Source of the DNA: Artemisia argyi
Taxonomy: Eukaryota; Streptophyta; Magnoliopsida; Asterales; Asteraceae
Direction: 5' to 3'
DNA: 64,000 bases
Assembly (NCBI GenBank): GCA_030686995.1
Contig: CM060685.1
Span: 22,800,065-22,864,064 of the forward strand
The translations under genes were made by a program, and so were the position numbers. Of the stretch, positions 59,636-64,000 are shown piece after piece (position 1 is the stretch's first letter; each line of letters starts with the position of its first letter). Below the pieces are notes generated by a model. It worked only from the letters and a program-made list of their open reading frames with translations. It had not been told where the DNA came from and did no database searches.

Positions 59636-59676
59636 TTGTATAAGAACCATGGACTGTGTATAAGAACCATGGACTG
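59636..59676. repeat. Short tandem duplication (about 20 bp)
   Basis: TGTATAAGAACCATGGACTG is repeated twice in a row. Confidence 0.9.
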
Positions 59677-60159
59677 GGCCGCCTAGCAGGCTGAAAAAAA
59701 ACCCAAGTATCCGTTTTCATTAGGCGACGTCATTTTAAACGGGAATTAATATATATAGTAATAAATATTAAATTGACAAAGTAAAAAAGAAAAAATGTAT
59801 TCCATGTAAATACAAACAACAAAATGAGCCATGTGTGGGATGAAAAAAAAAAAAAAAAAAAAAAAAACGAAACGTTAACAGCTTCCTCTCTTTTTCACAC
59901 GATCTAGTTTTGTCTTCTCTAAACATGTTTAGACTTTTTTTTTTTTTTTTTTTTTTTTTTGAACTATGTTTAGAGCTTATTTTGAACACGTGAGTACATA
60001 TGGTAGTAGTCAATAAAGCACTCTCTGCTACGAAGACTCACTTCATTCATAAAGTTAGCTCCAATTTAACAAGTTATCCCTCTCTCATTATTTACTCCCC
60101 TTAATCTACTACACTCAATTATTGCTTCATTTCACACTCCTGAAATTTTCAACCAACTT

Positions 60160-60752
60160 GTTTTTTTCAGTAAACATTGTTTGATCCTTGAGAGCTAGCT
60201 GGTGAAATCTCTGAAATCTGTATAATTAAGGTATTTTTACATATTTAACATATATTTTCTATAGGTCACTAATTGCAGACCCCATATTTTTACTTTTCTT
60301 CGAGTTATGCATCACTACTATTAAGTTGGTGTATGGTATTGCTTATTTATTTTTAGTTAAAATAAACAAGTTTTTTTATATGCATGCTTATTTATTTGAG
60401 ATAAAATTAATATTAGCCAGGTTTTTTACTTTCATATTTGACCTTATTATATGTATTTGATAGATTGATTTGAATGAAGTTTTGTAACAAATTGTTATTT
60501 TCATAACCCGAGTGCTTATTTTGAAGTAGCTTATAAGTAATTGTTTATAAGCAGAAAATAATAAGCAATCCAAAAGTATGAATATTGTAATAAGATTCTC
60601 ATCCCTTTTGTTGGTAGTTCTGTCCTGTTTTGATCACAACAAACCAACCATGTGAACTAACCCTGTTTAGACCCAAGCTTAACTTGTTTATTGTCCTATC
60701 GTTTCAGGAATTGCCACTCCTAATTTTGTTAATATAATTTCTTATGTCTCAG
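60160..60752 (+). promoter_or_regulatory. Probable 5'-UTR exon and intron of the NBS-LRR gene
   Basis: A likely donor (TTAAG then GTATTTTTAC) lies at 60231/60232. A strong acceptor (TTATGTCTCAG then GAAAATGG) ends at 60752, four bases before the start codon. Because the acceptor sits right before the ATG, a leader exon upstream of 60232 is the simplest reading. The exact transcription start is not visible. Confidence 0.5.
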
Positions 60753-60756
60753 GAAA

Positions 60757-63700
60757 ATGGAAGTTGCATCTGCAGTCGTTGGTCCTGTTGCGAGTGTTTT
60801 GACGGGTCATATTACGCAAAAGTTGAGAAACCTCACTTCCTCCGCCGATCGTGTGAAGGAAATGAAAGACAAAATGAAGGTTTTGGATGGTCAAAGAATT
60901 GATAACGAAAATCATTTGAGAAGAAACCGTGAAAACAATCTAGAGATACCTGCTCGTGTAGAGGGGTGGTTGAAAGAAGTAGAAGACATCAAGGAAGAAG
61001 TTGAAAATTTTCCAAGTAACAACATTGGATGCTTTAATGTCAAAAAGAAGTATCTAGCAGGAAAAAATGCATTGGCGCATATCAAGGATATCGACCGTCT
61101 TATTACAGAAAAATTCACCTGGACTACTGCTGTAATACCTCTTGGAAGAGTAGATCCCAAACGCCCGCCATCAACATCAACATCAGGTGGAAATACTCAA
61201 AATTTGTTCGACTCAAGAGTAAAGATATTCAATGATGCACTTAAGCTCCTTCAAGAAGATGATGATCATACAGCTCGAGTGATAGCCTTGTGTGGAATGG
61301 GTGGTGTGGGTAAAACCACGCTGAAGAAACAACTGAAAAAGGCTGCAGAAGATAACAAGATGTTTAAGTGGATTGTGGATGTAGCTGTTGGGAAAAGTTC
61401 CAACTTGTTTGCCATTCAGAATGCCATAGCAGTGCACACAGGCGAACCTCTAACTGAAACTGATGAAACACTAAGGGCAACTTATCTTTCTAAAAGATTT
61501 GAAGAATTCTTGGAGCGTAAAGAAAAGATTCTGGTTATACTGGACGATGTGTGGGAGAAGATTAAACTTGAAGATATCGGATTAGCGAGTCCTTTGCCAA
61601 ATGGGGTTAAGTTGCTGCTCACATCACGAGATGCAAATATTTGCCGAAAGATTGCAGTTGATGCTGATTCTGCTCTTGAAGTAGTTGAGGTTAATGTCTT
61701 AAAGGAAAATGAAGCACATGATTTATTTTGTCAAAAAGCAGGCATTTCACCCGATCATGATCTCTATATAATAGGATGTGAAATTGTCAAGAAGTGTGGT
61801 GGTTTGCCCCTAGCCATCACAGTCATTGCCACAACTCTTAACAGTCAAAATGAATTTGTATGGAGACGTACACTCAAGTGTCTGGAGAATAATCTTGATG
61901 AGATCGTACAAGAAATTATTGTGATAAGCTACAATAATTTAAAACAAGAGGATAAAGCGATTTTTCTGCTTTGTGGCTTGTTCCCTGAGGACTCTAATAT
62001 CCCCATAGAAGATCTGACAAGATATGCATGGGGATTAAAACTTTTAAAGCAAGTTTCTTCTATGGAAGATGCTAGAGTCAGCACACAAACAAGTGTGAGC
62101 AATCTCAAAAATAAATATTTGTTGATGGATGGTGATGGTGATGAGTATGAGTGTGTGAAAATGCATGATCTTGTGCTTGCATTTGTGGTAAATACCGTTT
62201 CTAAAGGTGGTGAGGACGGATGTTTGATCATTCACCATGAAGATGATTTCTCAAAGTGGAGTGAAGCTGATAGTATGAGCCAGTATTGCAAGCGAATTTC
62301 GTTAACATGTAAGGATATGTCTAAGTTTCCTAGTGACTTAAGGTTTCCAAACCTTTCACTTTTGAAACTTATGCATGGAGATGAGTCGCTAAGGTTTCCT
62401 CCAGGCTTTTATGAAGGAATGGAACAGCTTCAAGTTATAGCATTTGAGAATATGGAGTATCCATTAATTCCCACACCTGTTCAGTTCTCCTCCAACCTTC
62501 GAACTCTTTGTCTCCATGAATGCTCCTTGACGTTTGATTTAGCTTGTATCGGAAATCTTTCGAATCTGGAAGTTCTTAGCTTTGCTAACTCTGGCATTAC
62601 AACCATACCTTCCACATTCAGAAATTTGAAGAAGCTACGACTACTGGATGTAACAGGTTGTTGCAATCTTGTTATAGATGACGGAGTCTTGAAAAGCTTA
62701 GTGAAGCTTGAAGAGCTTTATATGATACCACCTTATGATGAAAAAACATGCTGCTTCACAGACAACAACAATAGTGAACTTGCAGAACGTTCAAAGAACC
62801 TTTGTGCATTAGAATTAGAATTTACTGGTAACAATGCGCATATGAAGAACATGTCTTGTGAGAAACTTAAAAGATTCAAGCTCTCAGTGGGATGTTCTTT
62901 TACAGAAGTTAGAGACCAACTGGAAACAAATCAAGTTGACGTGCACTCATATGAAAACAGCTTGAAGCTGGTCACCAACAAAGAACTACTGAAATCTAAA
63001 ATCAACGAGTTGTTTAAGTTTACAGATGCACTTTATCTACAAGTCAATGATATGATTTCTCTTGAAGATGTTGAAATACCACATCCTCCTCCAAACTCTT
63101 CGTTTTCCAATTTGAGAATCCTTGTAGTTTCAGAATGTGCTGAGCTGACATACCTTTTCACACTGAGTATTGCAACAAATTTGTCAAAGCTCGAGTATCT
63201 GGATATTTCTAAATGCCCTAATATGGAAGCAGTCATAGATAACAAAGATATATTTGAGTTTTCCAAGTTAAAATATCTCAGGTTGGCTGACCTACCAAAG
63301 TTATTGCATTTCTGCAATAAAGTTGATGTAGTAATTGAGTTGCCACGTCTCATGGAGTTGCGACTTAAAGGCCTTCCGAATTTTTCAAGCATTTATCCCA
63401 GTAGTGCATCATCTTCTGTGTCAAGTAATATTTACCGCGTGCAATCTTTCTTTTACAAAGAGGTAAGTCTGTTTTATTTTAACAATCTTTTATACTAACA
63501 GTGGTTCAAAAAGTGGTGAGTATCTAATGAATGAACAAATATTTTTTTACTTTGCAGGATGCGACTCCAATACTGGAGGAATTGGTTGTTTCTGATATGG
63601 AGAATTTGAAGGAGATTTGGCCTCCTCAGTTTAATATTAGTAATCTTTTCACATTGAGAGAGCTTACGGTCGAGGGTTGTGGTTCCATTGAAGTCTTGTT

Positions 63701-64000
63701 CAACATGGATTTTGGTGAAATCGAGCAACTTAGCAGCAATTTGAGAAGCATTACAGTGGAGAGATGTGATAGTCTTGTGAAGCTTTTCCCAAGCAATCCA
63801 ATGCCATTATTCAATCATCTAGAAGAGCTTGATGTATCAGATTGTGCTTCCATTGAAGTGATATTCGACATCGACATGGGATGTGTTGGTGAAATGGATA
63901 AAGTTAGCAGCAGCAGGTTGAGAAGCATTTATTTGGAGGAATTAGGGAAGCTTAGAGAGGTGTGGAGGATAAAAGATGCTGGAAATAACTTGATTCATGG
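60757..64000 (+). CDS. CC-NBS-LRR resistance protein, RGC2-like (3' end beyond the window)
   Basis: Intracellular immune receptor of the plant NLR class. Coding exon 1 is 60757-63462 (902 codons, phase 0). A GTAAGT...TTTGCAG intron is 63463-63557. Exon 2 is open to the edge. Residues 1-150 are the N-terminal coiled-coil region (VKEMKDKMKVLDGQRIDNEN, then VEGWLKEVEDIKEEVENFPS). The NBS motifs are complete: P-loop GMGGVGKTT 180-188, kinase-2 ILVILDDVW 258-266, RNBS-B LLLTSRD 286-292, GLPLA 349-353, RNBS-D FLLCGLFPED 403-412 and MHD 469-471. From about 520 there are irregular leucine-rich repeats (LSLLKLMH, LSNLEVLSFANSGI, LKKLRLLDVTGC). Exon 2 continues with LRRs of the type LEELxVxxCxSIEVIF. 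Motif wording and layout match lettuce RGC2/Dm3 proteins. No disabling change is visible. Specificity is unknown. Confidence 0.95.

Noticed and set aside
61929..62231. Minus-strand frames within the NBS-LRR gene
   Set aside because: Antisense shadows of the intact NLR exon.

Overview
The window is nuclear DNA from a dicot plant, very likely an Asteraceae species. The resistance gene at the right edge is built like the RGC2 (Dm3-type) CC-NBS-LRR family described in lettuce. The DNA is AT-rich, has plant-type introns, and is dominated by plant transposable elements. No tRNA or rRNA gene and no CRISPR array was seen. Only two clearly intact coding units are present: the polyprotein of a young Ty1/copia element (39365-43762) and the NBS-LRR gene (60757 to beyond the right edge).

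Layout: 1-7.3 kb holds a decayed Ty3/gypsy gag remnant, several MITEs, a foldback element and tandem or direct repeats. 7.35-18.08 kb is one CACTA (En/Spm) DNA transposon about 10.7 kb long. Both of its genes lie on the minus strand. The TNP2 transposase has lost its central catalytic part and carries an LTR in that place. The second gene joins a Transposase_24-type region to a Ulp1-like protease region whose predicted catalytic cysteine reads alanine. 18.1-24.6 kb is mostly non-coding, with a broken TPR exon and a MITE. 24.64-26.38 kb is a PIF/Harbinger-type element with TIRs and a TAA target duplication. It carries only a broken Myb/NAM-associated ORF1-like gene.

26.2-55.3 kb is a large tandem segmental duplication. 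Copy A is 26215-35380 and copy B is 36019-55320. They are separated by 638 bp that consist almost wholly of an NBS-LRR fragment truncated exactly at both duplication breakpoints. Copy B was later hit by an intact copia element (39074-43882, 141-bp LTRs differing at one base, TSD GTACC) and by a non-autonomous gypsy-like element (49077-54927, about 1.8-kb LTRs, TSD GGTTG, no pol, an array of hairpin-forming 40-bp repeats inside). Copy A keeps the empty site of each insertion. Copy A in turn has a 393-bp MITE in a TA repeat that copy B lacks.

55.3-60.1 kb holds dispersed repeats, a GC-rich hairpin and exon-like minus-strand pieces of a gene I cannot name. 60.1-64.0 kb is the RGC2-like NBS-LRR gene. 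It has a probable 5'-UTR intron, a 902-codon first coding exon, one 95-bp intron, and a second exon open to the window edge. The NBS fragment between the duplication copies is closely related to this gene, so the window appears to lie in or beside an NBS-LRR cluster being reshaped by duplication and transposons.
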